From: Acanthochlamys bracteata
Lineage: Eukaryota > Streptophyta > Magnoliopsida > Pandanales > Velloziaceae
NCBI GenBank assembly: GCA_019914995.1
Contig: CM034126.1
Span: 9,181,001 to 9,245,000, forward strand
Reading direction: 5' to 3'
Length of the DNA: 64,000 bases
The number at the start of each line of letters is the position of its first letter. The first letter of the stretch is position 1. This document shows positions 34,135 to 47,534 of the stretch, piece after piece. Made by a program: the position numbers and the translations under genes. The notes below the pieces were generated by a model. The model was given only the letters and a program-made list of their open reading frames with translations. It was not told the DNA's origin and did no database searches.

Positions 34135-35329
34135 GTATTCACTCTAGCTCTCCCCTCAGTTGGGGATCCTGCTTCGTGAAACCATCCTCTCTCACCTCCC
34201 CCGTTCTCTTCTACATGCTACAGAATTTTGGTGCATCTCGTGTTCCATAACCGCAATTGACTCCAAAAGAAATTTTTTGGAGCTGTAAACTAACAAATGC
34301 AATCCTTTGGTGTAATTTTGATCAAACTTCCAATTGCACGAGTGACTCCAGCATTTGCATGAACTCTAGATAAACGTCTGTAATTTTCTTCTTTAAGCTA
34401 TCTTGTTAAATTTATTGAATTAAACTGAGTTTAGATTCTACGTCAATTTTGACTTGGTTCAAATCATGACTCAAGTTGAATCATGACCGTAAAATTTTCA
34501 TTTATCTAAACAATTGTTTGGCTTAGCTTTTCATAACATTTCTAAAAAAAAATTCATTTCACATTTTAAATAAATATTTTATAATATTATATAAAATTTT
34601 TGAAAATTTTGATAACATATAGAAAATTTTTACATTCTAAAATTTTGTTTAGATAATAAACTTATTTTCTGAAATAATAAAAATATTTTTATTTAATAAC
34701 TTTCATTTATTAGATACTTCGGATATCTTCTAATTATGAAATTTGCCAAAGATCAATGTTCTAAATTTATTCTTCATTATTGAATGGATGTCTGGAGTGT
34801 TTATTTAAAAAAAAATTAAAAATATATTTTAAAATTTTTTTAAAATAAGTTTTATTTTTTACTAAAAAATAATAAACTAATAGAATTTCACGATATAAAA
34901 ACTTTTTGTATTAATTCAAATTTTTAATAAAATTATTTAATATTTTAAAAATATTAGGTAGGAAACAAAAAAGAAGTATTAAGTTCTGCCCGACAGAATC
35001 AGTTTGTGACATGCGTATACCGTATTTCTGCTGCTTTATGGATATTACGAATTGCATTGAAATGAATGCAACAGTTATTAACACCAGCTGCTTCCTGTGC
35101 ATGGCTCGATACGATGGTCTTTAAAATATCTTTGACCATCTACATTCTGGTTTATGGCACATGTCCTAATTAAAGAAATATTGAAGGTCGCTGGATGGGC
35201 GATCTTTTATAGCAATAACTACCCATTTAGATATTTTAATTACTGAAAATATTAATCTAATTTTAATTTATAAATACACCCTTTTACACCACATCAGAAA
35301 TATCTAATACAGAAAACAACAATCTCAAA
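34135..35329. other. Gene-free AT-rich stretch
   Basis: Two weak MITE-like stretches (about 34540-34720 and 34795-34950); no gene seen. Confidence 0.35.
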
Positions 35330-35565
35330 TGAATAGAATTTTTCTAAAATAAAAAATATTTTTATTTTTTAAATACGAGTTTTATTTTTTTATCTAAATA
35401 AATAATAAAAATATATAATAAAAAAATTTCGCTATATATAATTTTTTTATATTTTTTAATTTTTTAATAAAATTTTTAAGTATTTATAAAATATATATTA
35501 AAAAATATAAAATACAAAATTAAAAAATTAATTCCTTGTTAAGCAATACCAAACGCTTTATTAAC
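35330..35565 (-). mobile_element. GCGTTTGG-type MITE (copy F)
   Basis: AATAGAATTTTTCTAAAATAAAAAATATTTTTA through TTCGCTATATATAATTTTTT to AATACCAAACGCTTTA: same order of blocks as copy A, ending in CCAAACGC. A further degenerate relative may follow to about 35780. Sequence this AT-rich makes family calls weak. Confidence 0.4.
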
Positions 35566-36239
35566 TCTTTGAAAGTACTTTTAAATAATAATATTCAAAA
35601 TAAAAATATTTAAAATTTTTTAAAATAAATTTTTTTTTTTATTCAAGAAATTATAATGTAAATATTATATATCTTAATATGTAAAATTATTTATATTATT
35701 AATATATAAAACTTATTAACAAATGTAAAATAAAAAATAAAAAAATTAGATAAACAACGTTCGGAAAAACTTTCAATGTATAAAAGGCATTTTTAAAATC
35801 AACAAACTAAACACTTTCAAAATCATCTACACCTCAAATAGCACAAATGTCGACGATTTGAAAACCGCTAATCGGGAAATTTTCCAAACTTCAAAGATTT
35901 CATAATTTTCAAATAAATGATAATTAATGATCAGTCTTATCTTATATACCGATTGTTTTTTGTAAGCATGCAGAAGCTATACTAGAAGTGATTGATCACG
36001 AAGAGAGAGTAGAGACGGAAAAACAAAAAGGAAAAAGTAACAAAATATGTTAAGAACGATTAGTAACTAAAATTTGTAAAGAGATATGTAGAAGTGTTTA
36101 AACTAACAAAAATAGGCTCCAAGTTCGACATAGCCATCTACGAAATCGGCAATGCATAAAATCGTTTCAGTGTTGATAATTCCAAATTCATTTTGGTATT
36201 TAAGCGTTTTCTTCAAGTGCCACCGACTCGTTACAATAT
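35566..36239. other. Gene-free stretch before the Ty3 element
   Basis: AT-rich; nothing further recognised apart from the possible MITE relative to about 35780. Confidence 0.35.
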
Positions 36240-36244
36240 GTTAT

Positions 36245-37506
36245 TGATAATTTATAATAATACATATTTATTATATCTTATTGTTATAGTAAATATTAGA
36301 TTTTTATTAAAATTTTATTCATAATATGAATTAATTTATTTTATTTTATTTTGTAAAGTATAAGTGAATAAAGAAGCAAATTATTGAAGGAATAAAATAA
36401 AAGAGCTAATCATGGAAGGAAATGTCAAACGGCGGTCCTCATTGATGCATTTGACCAATCAAATCTAAACTAAAGATCTAGCATCAAATATAGCAACAAA
36501 TCTATATCAAATCTAATCCGAAGATCCTAAAGATATTTTTTTCTAATTTTATGGGAGAAAGTTCAACTATAAAAAGAGGTTAATTGAGAGTCAAAAAGGA
36601 TCAAGAAGGAGCGAACAAAGAGCTAATGAAGAGCCAACGGAAAATTTAGAGAGAGCCGAACGGGAGACAGAAGGAAGATCAGATTAAGAGACGAAAAATT
36701 CTTCAGATTTGCTTTCTTCTCTTTTTCTCATATTTTATTTTTCATACAATATTATTGTGTGTAATATTAATATGAATGGCTAAATTCTCTAAACTGGAGT
36801 TAGGATGAAACCCTAATAAATTTAAGTTATTTCTTAAATACTATGTGATGTATGGATTGTTGATTTTATGTGAGTTGTTAATTCTTGAAAGGATGTTTAG
36901 ATGTTAAATTTGCATGTATGATTAGCATTGAGTTTGATATCTAAATTATTATATTAATTGTATTTGCGAGGACTAATCGGAGCATAACTTACGAATTACA
37001 GGATTAATAACTGTAGTTAATATTTACTTGATCAAGGTGAATGTAACTACATGATTTATGATTTCGCAGAACCTAATGCATCGTTAATAATTTCTAAATA
37101 AGGAGTTAGAACATTACTAGCGATAGGTGATTTTATACTGGACCAAATAATTAGAAATCGTATTTAAGAACTGGACCAAAGTGTTAGATATAAATTCTTC
37201 ACAATCATCATAATTTATTATCATATTTATTTAAAGATTAAATTAGAGGCATTAGTGATGGATTCTAAAACTCCAGTTGTTTGCATACATATTTTGTCGA
37301 TCCGTCCGTTACTTTTCGTTCTTAGCTCTCGTACACTTTTGATTAGCTTTTAAATAAACTTTTGTTAGTTAAAAACTTGAATTAGAGTTAACAACAATCT
37401 CTGTGGAACAAACTCGTTATCTGTTATACGGTAAACGACAACCGTGCACTTGCGGGATAGACTAGGATAAACACTGAATTTTTTTTAGTTGATTTTATCT
37501 ACATCA
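36245..37506 (+). repeat. 5' LTR of the Ty3/gypsy element
   Basis: 1262 bp, begins TGATAATTTATAAT and ends CTACATCA; partner of 44211-45502. The partner has a 12-bp duplication (CTAGCATCAAAT) absent here. Confidence 0.9.
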
Positions 37507-37512
37507 AGTTTT

Positions 37513-37528
37513 TGGCGCCGTTGCCGGG
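37513..37528 (+). promoter_or_regulatory. Primer-binding site of the Ty3/gypsy element (tRNA-Asp)
   Basis: TGGCGCCGTTGCCGGG, six bases after the 5' LTR, complementary to the 3' end of plant tRNA-Asp including its CCA tail. Confidence 0.88.
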
Positions 37529-40500
37529 AATTGTTTTGTTTTGACTTTGATTCAATTTAGCTTCATTTAGATTCATTTATATTTTGAATTGTTCTGCATT
37601 TAGCTTAGAACATATTAGTTTGTTTTTCATTATAGTTACATTATTGCATGATCACTCGCTCTCATAGTTAATCTTTACTTGAATTTGATCCTGAGCTTGA
37701 AAAAAAGGTTAGGAGAATTAGACGTGAGCGTAGAAATCATTTGAATATTAGAATTGAAGAGATGACTGTTGCACCGAATGAAACAATGGGAGATCTCGAC
37801 ATTCCCACAACTCCTGTATCTCCATCTAGTATAGTTCTCCCTGATGCTGCTAGAAACTATAAGTTGAAAACTATTCATTTTAATATGATGCCTTTTTTTC
37901 ATGGTTTGAACAATGAGGATACTTTAGCTTATATTCGAAAAATTTTCAATATGGTTTCTAACATGCCTTTGACAGATGGGGTTATTGAGGAACACCTTCA
38001 AATGAGAATCTTTCCCTACACTTTAAAAGATAGAGCAAAGGTATAGTTACAATCACTTAGATCTGGTTCACTTTCTACTTGGACTGAAATTCAAAACAGA
38101 TTTTTAGAGAAATTTTTTTCAACTCAGAAAACTGATGCATTAAGAGATAAAATCATGCAATTTACTCAACAATCTGATGAGTCATTTTCTGAAGCGTGGG
38201 AACGATTTAATAACTTATTAATTCAATGTCCCCACCATAATTTGCCTACTTTGGTTTTGATGCGTATATTTTATAAGGCACTAACCGTTTCTAGCAAGAC
38301 TGTAGTGAATAATTATGCAGTTAGATCTATTCGAAATAAAACATCAGCTGAATGTCAAACGCTATTCGAAAATCTAGCTCTTGAGACGCAACATATAGAT
38401 ACACGAGGAAGACGAGCTGAAATTTATTAGATGAATGGTAATAACGATTATGCTTCTAAGGCACAGGTGAATACTATTAATAACAAATTGGTTGCTTTGC
38501 TGGCTATGAACGGAAAACTTTCAACACAAGAGGTATGTGGCATTTGTAATTTATCTGGTCATTTTACTGTACATTGTTCACAGGAAGTAGATTTTCCTGA
38601 GTTTGTACAAGAACAAACAAATATGGTAAGTTCGTATAACCGACATCCTAAACATGATCCATATTCAAACACTTACAATTCTGGATGGAGGAATCATCCC
38701 AACTTTTTGTGGAGCAACCAACAACACCAACCTCCACCTCAACCAAAGCCATTGACTTCATTGGAGGATTTGGTAAGACAGTTAGCAATTGGTCAACAAA
38801 AGTTTGAAGCTCAGGTAGGTCAAATTACTCAAGCTTTGAGCCAAAGAGAGTCGGGTAAGTTTTTTCTCGTCAACCTAACATCAATCCACGAAATAATGAA
38901 CAAGCAAAAGCCATTCAATTAAGATCAGATAAGCTTATTAATAATTACGGTAAAATTAATGTTTCTAATGAAAGTGTAGTTGCAGGTGATGAAAAGCAAG
39001 AACTGCACAGATCTGGATTAAGAAAAAAAAATGTCAAAATCATCGCCATCTGAGAATGATCAACACCATGAAAAGAAATTTGATCATCATCCTTCCGGAC
39101 TGCACAAAGCGATTGATCGTTATACACCTCATATACCATTTCCGGGCCGGTTAAAACAAAGTAAATAGGATAAGTAATTTCAAGATATTTATGATATGCT
39201 AAGTAAAGTGCATATTAACCTTCCTTTGCTGGATGTGATTGAACAGATTCTGCATATGAAAAATTCATTAAAAATTTGAAGGCTCACAAACTCAAATTTG
39301 CACCAAACGAAGGAGTCAGATTGAACAAGAACGTAAGTGCAGTGTTGAAAAGCGAGCTTCCATCTAAGCTTGATGATCCATGTAGTTTTGATATTTCTAT
39401 CACTATTGGTGCTAAGAGACTTGGACGTGCTATATTATGCCTAGGAGTAAGCATCAACTTGATGCCATTTTCTATCTACAAAGAGTTGGGTTTTGAAGGT
39501 ATAAAAAAGACTACTGCACGTCTCGAGTTTGCTGACCATTCCATACGGCATCCCATAGGTATTATAAATGATGTTTTAGTTCAAGTTGACAAATTAATTG
39601 TTCCTGCAGATTTCATTATTTTAGACATGGAGGAAAACTTGAGAAGTAATCGTGAGATCCCTACTCTTCTTGGTCGTCCATTTATGGCTACTGCAGACAC
39701 ATATATCAACGTGAAAAAAGGCACCCTCACAATAACAGTATTGGGTGAAACCGTTAAATTCAAAATGTTTGATGCTTTAAACATCCTTCTATTTCTTTAG
39801 ATTTTTGCTTTTCTGTTGATTTATTAGATCCACTAATCGATTCTGTTGTTTTGCAGAAAAAATACAATGATGATTTAGAAGCAGCGTTAACTTTAGATAT
39901 GACAGATAGTGATAATTCTAATGATATGCTCGCTGCCCTAAATGTGTTAAAACCAATTCAACCTAGTTATAGAGCCTCATTTGAACCTTTAGAGATGAAT
40001 AAAACAAAGATAGAGCCATCTACTGTAGTTCCTCCTAAGTTAGAACTCAAACCATTGCCTGAACATCTTAAATTTGCATTCTTAGGTGATAATGAAACCC
40101 TCCCAGTCATCATATCTGCAGATCTTAAAGTTAGAGAAGAGGAGAGCCTCATTAATATCCTAAAAGAGCATAGGACAGCAATAGGTTGGATAATAGCTGA
40201 CATAAAAGATATTAGTCCTGTGATGTGTATGCATATAATTTTAATGGAGGATGATGCCAACCCTACTCGCGAAAGCCAAAGAAGATTAAATCCGAATATG
40301 AAAGAGGTTGTTATAGCTGAAATTTTAAAACTGCTTAATGTAGGAGTAATCTATCCAATCTCTGATAGTAGATGGGTTAGTTTTGTACAAGTAATATCTA
40401 AAAAATCTGGGATAATAGTAATTAAAAATGAGAATAATTAATTGATCCCTACAAGAACAACTACGGGATGACGTGTTTGTATTGATTATAGGAAGTTAAA

Positions 40501-43500
40501 TTCTGTAACAAGAAAAGATCATTTTCCTTTACCTTTTATTGATCAAATGCTTGAATGTTTAATTGGACACTCACATTATTATTTTCTTGATGGTTTTTCA
40601 AATTATAATCAAATTCCAATTGCTCCGGAAGACCAAGAGAAGACAACTTTCATTTGTCCATTTGGTACTTTTGCCTATAGGAGAATGCCCTTTAGTTTGT
40701 GTAAAGCTTCAGCAACATTTAAAAGATGTATGATAGCTATATTCTCTGATATGGTAGAGAGAATCATCGAGGTATTTATGGATGACTTTTCATTTTTGGA
40801 TCCTCTTTTGATGGATGCCTTCATAATTTGAAATTGGTTTTATCTAGATGTGAAGAAACGAATTTGGTTTTGAATTGAAAAAAATATCATTTTATGGTTA
40901 AATAAGGAGTTGTCTTAGGACATGTGGTTTCTAGTAAAAGAATTGAGGTGGATAGAGTAAAAATTGAAATTATTAAAAATCTACTTTTCCCTAATTCAGT
41001 TAAGGGCATTAGAAGTTTTTTAGGCCATGCTAGTTTTTATAGAAGATTCATTAAAGATTTTTCTAAAATAACTAGGCCTCTATGTGATTTATTGGTTAAG
41101 GATGCTGTGTTTGATTTTTATAAAAATTGTTTGCATACATTCAATAATTTGAAAAATGCCTTAACTACTGCTCCTATCATTACTGCTTCTGACTGGAATT
41201 TACCATTTGAATTTATGTGTGATGCTTCAGATTACGCTATTGGTGCATTTTTAGGTCAACGATTTGATAAACTACCACATGTTATATATTATGCTAGCAA
41301 AACTTTGAATGATGCACAACTTAATTATTCAACAACAGAAAAAGAGTTGCTTGCTGTGGTGTTTGCTTTAGAAAAACTTCGTTCATATATTTTTGGTTCT
41401 AAAGTTATTATATTTACTGACCATGCTGCTCTTAAGTATTTGTTGACTAAAAAAGATGCTAAGCCTAGGTTGATTCGATGGATCTTATTGCTACAAGAGT
41501 TTGACTTGGAGATTAAAGATAAGAAAGGAAGCGAGAATGTGGTAGCAGACCATCTTTCTCGTATCGTGATTGAAGATCAAAGAGAAGGAGATGATATGGC
41601 TCTAAATGATTCTTTTCCAGATGAACAACTTCTTTCCTTATAAAGAACCTTGGTATGTTGATTTTGTGAATTATCTTGCTAGTGGTGTATTGAAAAATAA
41701 TTTATCTTTTCAGAAAAAGAAGAGATTTCTGTCTATAGTGAAGCACTATTATTGGGATGATCACTATTTGTTTAAATACTGTCCGGAACAAATCATTAGA
41801 AGATGCGTTCCTGAGGATGAACAAGAAAGCATTCTAAGGCATAGCCATGAGTTAGCATGTGGAGGTCATTTTGGTGCTAAGAAAACAGCTAATAAAATCC
41901 TTCAATCAGGTTTTTTTTGGCCCACTTTATTTAAAGATACATTTAACTTTTGTTCTAAGTGTGATAGATGTCAAAGAATACGAAATATCAGCAAGAGGAA
42001 CATGATGCCGTTGACTAATATTTTGGTTGTAGAACTCTTTGATGTTTGGATTATAGACTTCATAGGTCCATTTCCTTCCTCTTTTGGGTATTCTTATATT
42101 CTTGTTGCTGTTGATTATGCATCTAAATGGGTAGAGGCTCAAGCTACAAAAGCTAATGATCATAAGATTGTTTTCAAATTTTTGAAGAATATGATTTTCA
42201 CTATATTTGGAACCCCTAGAGCAATCATTAGTGATGGTGGTAAACAATTTTGCAATAAACTTTTTGATACTTTGTTAAAAAGATATGGCATAACTCATAA
42301 GGTAGTCACTCCATATCACCCTCAAATCTCAAAACAAGTAGAAATTAGCAATAGGAAAATTAAGAATATTTTGGAGAAAACTGTGAACACCACAAGAAAG
42401 GATTGAGTAATAAAACTTAATGATGCTTTATGGGCTTACAAGACAGCATATAAAACACATATAGGGATGAGTCCATATCGTATTGTATTTGGAAAAGCAT
42501 ATCATTTGTCTATGGAACTTGAACATAATGCATATTGGGCTATAATGAAGCTAAATTTTGACATGAATGATGCAGGGAATGAAAGAAAGTTGCAATTCAA
42601 TGAATTGAAAGAAATTCGTAACGAAGCTTAGGAGAATGCAAAGATTTATAAGGAACGCACAAAGTCATATCATGACAAGTAAATTCAGCAAAAAGAGTTT
42701 ACTCCAGGTATGAAAGTTTTATTGTTTAACTCACGGTTGAAACTCTTTCCAGAAAAGCTGAAGTCAAAATGGCATGGACCATATGAGATAGTTGAAATCT
42801 TTCCACATTGAGCTATAGAAATCAAGGATCTCAAATCTAGAGCACAATTTAAGGTCAATGGGCATCACTTGAAGCCATACTTGGAGGCCACCCCCGCAAT
42901 CCAAACTGAATCAACCCTTTAACTGTGCGATCCTATTTGACAAACTTCTCGTCTGGCCAAAGACGTTAAATTTAGCGCTTATTGGGAGGCAACCTAAGGC
43001 TTTTCTCTCTAGTAGCAATTGAATTTTGTAGGATTTTGTTTTCGTTAGATTTGATATGTTTATTATTTTTGAAGGATTCGGAACGAAAGAAGAATTCCTA
43101 TAATGCAAAGATTTGTTGCTGTGATGCAGTTGATGGAGAAGTTAATCAAAGATTCAGGCCATTTAAAATCAGGGGAGCTTTCCTACACCTCAATGTTTAT
43201 CCCTTTGCTTTATACATTATTCATTTTTATCTTTCACCATTGAGGACAATGTCGAATTCAAGCTTGGGGAGGAGATAGAAAATTATGTATAAACATCGAT
43301 TGATAGTCTATCATCTATTTTTCAATAATGAATTTGAACACTCTTTCTAGTATGGCATTTGAAAGTAGAATCCTTATTGAGTTTGTTCGTATAATATTCT
43401 TATTAACTAAGCCGACATTCTTCTTGATATAGTACTGTATATAATTGAGTTGATAAAATCTTGTCATTCTAGATAATGCAATTGAATACATTTTATAGAG

Positions 43501-44210
43501 GATTTCGATTTCATAGTCTATAACGAGTGATTACATCTATTACCATACAATGCGAGGCTTAGAGTTGATCTTAATATTTTTTGTGTTGTCTTGTTTTGTT
43601 TTCAATTTTTAGGGATAATTGAAATACAGAGTTATGAAGAGTCTTTGAAAAGCACAAGGGTAAAGAAAAAACACTTGTATTGAAAAAAAAAAAAAAAAAA
43701 AAGCTCGAATATACATTGTAAAGTGCAATGGTGAAGAAAAAGCCATTAAATAAATAAAAGAGCCGCAAAATTGGGCCAATGCTTGAGTATACCTTGTTCT
43801 TATTGAAGTTAAATGTGCTCTTGGTTACTTTGTATTTTGACGACTTCCTAAATTTGATTTCATTCATTATAACATTTAAAATAACTTGGTGAATCTTTAA
43901 AAATTGTATGTGAAGTGGGGAAATGATTTCTAAACATACTTATGGACATTGAATTCTAAACTTCCTTCTAGTATGCTGCATATATTTTTGAATGCGAGAT
44001 TTTATTGATTTGATTACTATATAGTGTAATTAAGGGAGTTTGTAAATGATGTTAATTTGTTTATTATGCTTACATTATTCTTTAAAGATTTTGGGTGATG
44101 AAGCTACACGAAGAAATTGAAAATTATGAGAATAAGTTGTGAAGAATAATATATATAATTTTCTTATCATTTTGCTCGAGAACTAGCAAAACATTAAGTT
44201 TGGAGGTATT

Positions 44211-45502
44211 TGATAATGTGTAATGATACATATTTATTATATCTTATTGTTATAATAAATATTAGATTTTTATTAAAATTCTATTCATAATATGAATTAA
44301 TTTATTTTATTTTATTTTGTGAAGTATAAGTGAATAAAGAAGCAAATAATTGAAGGAATAAAATAAAAGAGCTAATCATGGAAGGAAATGTCAAACGGCG
44401 GTCCTCATTGATGTATTTGACTAATCAAATCTAAACCAAAGATCTAGCATCAAATCTAGCATCAAATATAGCAACAAATCTATATCAAATCTAATCCGAA
44501 GAACCTAGAGATATTTTTTTCTAATTTTGTGGGAGAAAGTTCAATTATAAAAAGGGGTGAATTGAGAGTCAAAAAGGACCAACAAGGAGCGAATAAAGAG
44601 CTAATGAAGAGCCAACGGAAAACCTAGAGAGAGCCGAACGGGAGACAGAAGGATGATCAGATTAAGAGACGAAAAATTTTTTAGATTTGTTTTCTTCTAT
44701 TTTTCTCATGTTTTATTTTTCATCCAATATTATTGTGTGTAATATTAATATGAGTGGCTAAATTCTCTAAACTAGAGTTAGGATGAAATCCTAATAAATT
44801 TAATTTATTTTTTAAATACTATGTGATGTATGGATTGTTGATTTTATGTGAGTTATTAATTCTTATTTGAAAGGATGTTTAGATGTTAAATTTGCATGCA
44901 TGATTAGCATTGAGTTTGATATCTAAATTATTATATTAATTGTGTTTGCGAGGACCAATCGGAGCATAACTTACAAATTACAGGATTAATAACTATAGTT
45001 AATATTTACTGGACCAAAGTGAATGTAACTATATGATTTATGATTTCGTAGAACCTAATGCATCGTTAGTAATTTCTAAACAAGGAGGTAGAACATCACT
45101 AGCGATAGGTGATTTTATACTGGACCAAAGTTAAAATCATAATTAGAAATCGTATCTAAGAACTGGACCAAGATATTAGATACAAGGTCTTCACAATCAT
45201 CATAATCTATTATCATATTTATTTAAAGATTAAATTAGAGGCATTAGTAGTGGATTCTAAAACTCTAGTTGTTTGCATACCTATTTTTTCGATCCGTGCT
45301 TTACTTTCTGTTCTTAACTCTCGTACACTTTTGATTAGCTTTCACAAATAAATTTTTGTTAGTTAAAAATTTGAATTAGAGTTAATAACAATTTCTATAG
45401 AACAAATTTGTTATCTGCTATACGGTAAACGACAGTCGTGCACTTGCGGGATAGATTATGATAGAATCACTAAGTTTTTCTTAGTTGGTTTTATCTATAT
45501 CA
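44211..45502 (+). repeat. 3' LTR of the Ty3/gypsy element
   Basis: 1292 bp, begins TGATAATGTGTAATG and ends CTATATCA, preceded by a purine-rich tract (AAGTTTGGAGGTATT) as expected for plus-strand priming. Confidence 0.9.
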
Positions 45503-45507
45503 GTTAT

Positions 45508-47470
45508 ACTTCTAATATGGCACCGCAAAAAAATACTAGGTTTTAAAAAAAATTATATATTCTAGTAAAAAAATCTTTAAAAGGATATTTTCAAAAGACA
45601 TTGTACAGATGCATCACAAAAATATGTAAGAATCCTTCTGTTCAGAGGTATTGTCATCTAGTTTCTCATTGGCCTCTTCCTCTCCGAATGAGAAGCGATA
45701 ATTGTAATAAAGATTTTATTACGTCTCACTTGATTAGCTGCCTACTCAGTAACTACAAACCAAAGACAAGTTTTATCTTATCTTAATATTGTGTCTCACT
45801 TGATATCTTAGTTGGCCTCTTATCTAGATTATCAAAATGGATGAATAAGTTAATATAATAGTCTAGAAATCAACACAAAAATAAAAATAAATCAACTAAA
45901 AAAAGGATATGTGGGAGACGGAGTAAAACACAAATATGGGCACAAATACAATTAAAAGTAACCTTTTGTTAAGGTAGTTCTTCAGATGATGATCAGCAAG
46001 GTTTTACCATTTCTTTCGATTAATATTTTGTTCCTTAAAAATACTAGCTCTACAGTAGGTTTAATAATTTGAAAGTAATTCTAAAAAATAAATTTTATGA
46101 AATAAAAAGTATTTTCCTTCTTTTTTAAAAAATAAATTTAGTTTATTATCTAAAATTAATAAAAAGAATCTATAATAAAATTTTTATAATCGTAAAATTT
46201 TTTTGTTAATTTTCAAAAATAATTATAAATATTATAAAAAATTTATTTAAAAATATGATTTTTTAAATTTAAAAAAAAGAAAAAAATTAAGACCATACAT
46301 TCACATAATCATTATCGCAAAACGTTCACGTACATTGTTCGTAAGAAAAACAAGATTATGATAAATTAGTTTATTTCCATATAAATGAATTTTTAATAAT
46401 AATTTATAAAAATAATATTTTTATAAATTATAAGGACAAATATAAAAAATTCTAGAAACATATTTATATAAACAATTTATTTTCAAAATAAAATAAATAT
46501 ACCCTTCGCAGAAGTTAGGCAACTATAGATAAGAACAGAACAAAAGCGGCATATAACATTGATAGTTTCACTACAACATAAATGACCTACAGCAACCGAA
46601 TGTTTAGCACGGTCAACCAATAAAACCTCTTTGCTTATTGTTTTTCCTTAGATTAAGTTTTGCATAAACTATCAAGCTTAATGTGCTTGTCAGAAATTCC
46701 CGCCGTTATCTTTACGAAAAGAACAATTCATAAACTTCCCAACAATAAATACATAATTAATTGCCCAACCCATACAGAGATCTTAATTCTTCATGTGAAC
46801 ATTATTACCCTGAAGTACATTTAAGATAACACATGGGCTTGCTAGGACCCAAAACCATGTTTGCTACTGATCCAACTGTTCTTGTGAAATGAATTTGGAC
46901 TACTGACACTATTTTGCAAGGCGCCATAATTCAAATATTTAGTAGGTCAAATATAAACGCTCTTATTAGTTATTACACAGATGAAGGCAGGTACTAAGTT
47001 AGGTTTGTTCTTAACTCTCATAATAATATTTTTCTTGGAGCATGCAAAGCAAAAGAAAAGTTTCCTTTCTCCTGCTTTGCATTCAATAATATAATGCATG
47101 CATAGTTCTTCAAGACCTTAAAAGTCAAATAGTATTTTTTAGTCGGCAGCCATTATTGATATTGCTATTTTAATTTATAATTTCGTGTAAAAAAGTATAT
47201 ATATGCATATGGTCGGTATAAAGACGCATTCATATTACATAGAACATTTATAGTGCATCAAAATTTAACGGTTGAAGCTCTGTGGTAGTTTGAATTCAAT
47301 AAGAGAAAGTAAAGAACCAAATGACACGCTTTACCACCGGCAAGAGCTATGAAACTCCGAATGTAACTGTCTAGGAGAAAAATGAGGCCGGTTGGTTTTG
47401 CAGCTTCAACTCCAAAAATAACTCCAAGGAAGAAAATTAATCTTCTTTACATAAAATTTTTCTAAATCTC
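45508..47470. other. Intergenic stretch after the Ty3 element
   Basis: One possible MITE relative at 46070-46280; no gene recognised. Confidence 0.35.
46070..46280 (-). repeat. AT-rich repeat, possible further MITE relative
   Basis: Same block order as copies A and F (AATAAAAAGTATTTTC, AATAAATTTAGTTTATT, ATTATAAATATT) without recognisable ends. Similar weak stretches lie at about 32690-32920, 34540-34720, 34795-34950 and 48265-48420. Confidence 0.25.
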
Positions 47471-47502
47471 GAAAAAAAATAAATAAATAAATAAATAAAT
47501 AA

Positions 47503-47531
<29 letters not shown>
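47471..47531. repeat. Compound microsatellite (AAAT)n (TA)n
   Basis: About seven AAAT-type units pass directly into a TA run of roughly 15 units. Confidence 0.85.

Positions 47532-47534
<3 letters not shown>

Larger units (their letters stand above)
36245..45502 (+). mobile_element. Ty3/gypsy LTR retrotransposon, Athila-like, nearly full length but broken
   Basis: LTRs at 36245-37506 and 44211-45502 are flanked by a perfect 5-bp target duplication, GTTAT (36240-36244, 45503-45507). The primer site TGGCGCCGTTGCCGGG matches the 3' end of plant tRNA-Asp. Remnants in plant Ty3 order: gag about 37.65-38.5 kb; CCHC zinc knuckle about 38.54 kb; aspartic protease region about 39.3-39.8 kb; reverse transcriptase about 40.3-40.9 kb; RNase H about 40.95-41.6 kb; integrase about 41.65-42.9 kb, with its HHCC region ([15 protein letters not shown]) and catalytic core. 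About 42.95-44.2 kb has no recognised gene; no envelope-like gene seen. The primer site, LTR size and the gag stretch FDPELEKK suggest the Athila group, but that is an inference. There are around half a dozen breaks. The LTRs differ at about 4 percent in the part I compared, suggesting insertion about 1.5-3 million years ago. Confidence 0.92.

Noticed and set aside
37513-37528. tRNA-Asp gene fragment
   Set aside because: Only the primer-site match next to an LTR; no cloverleaf sequence around it.
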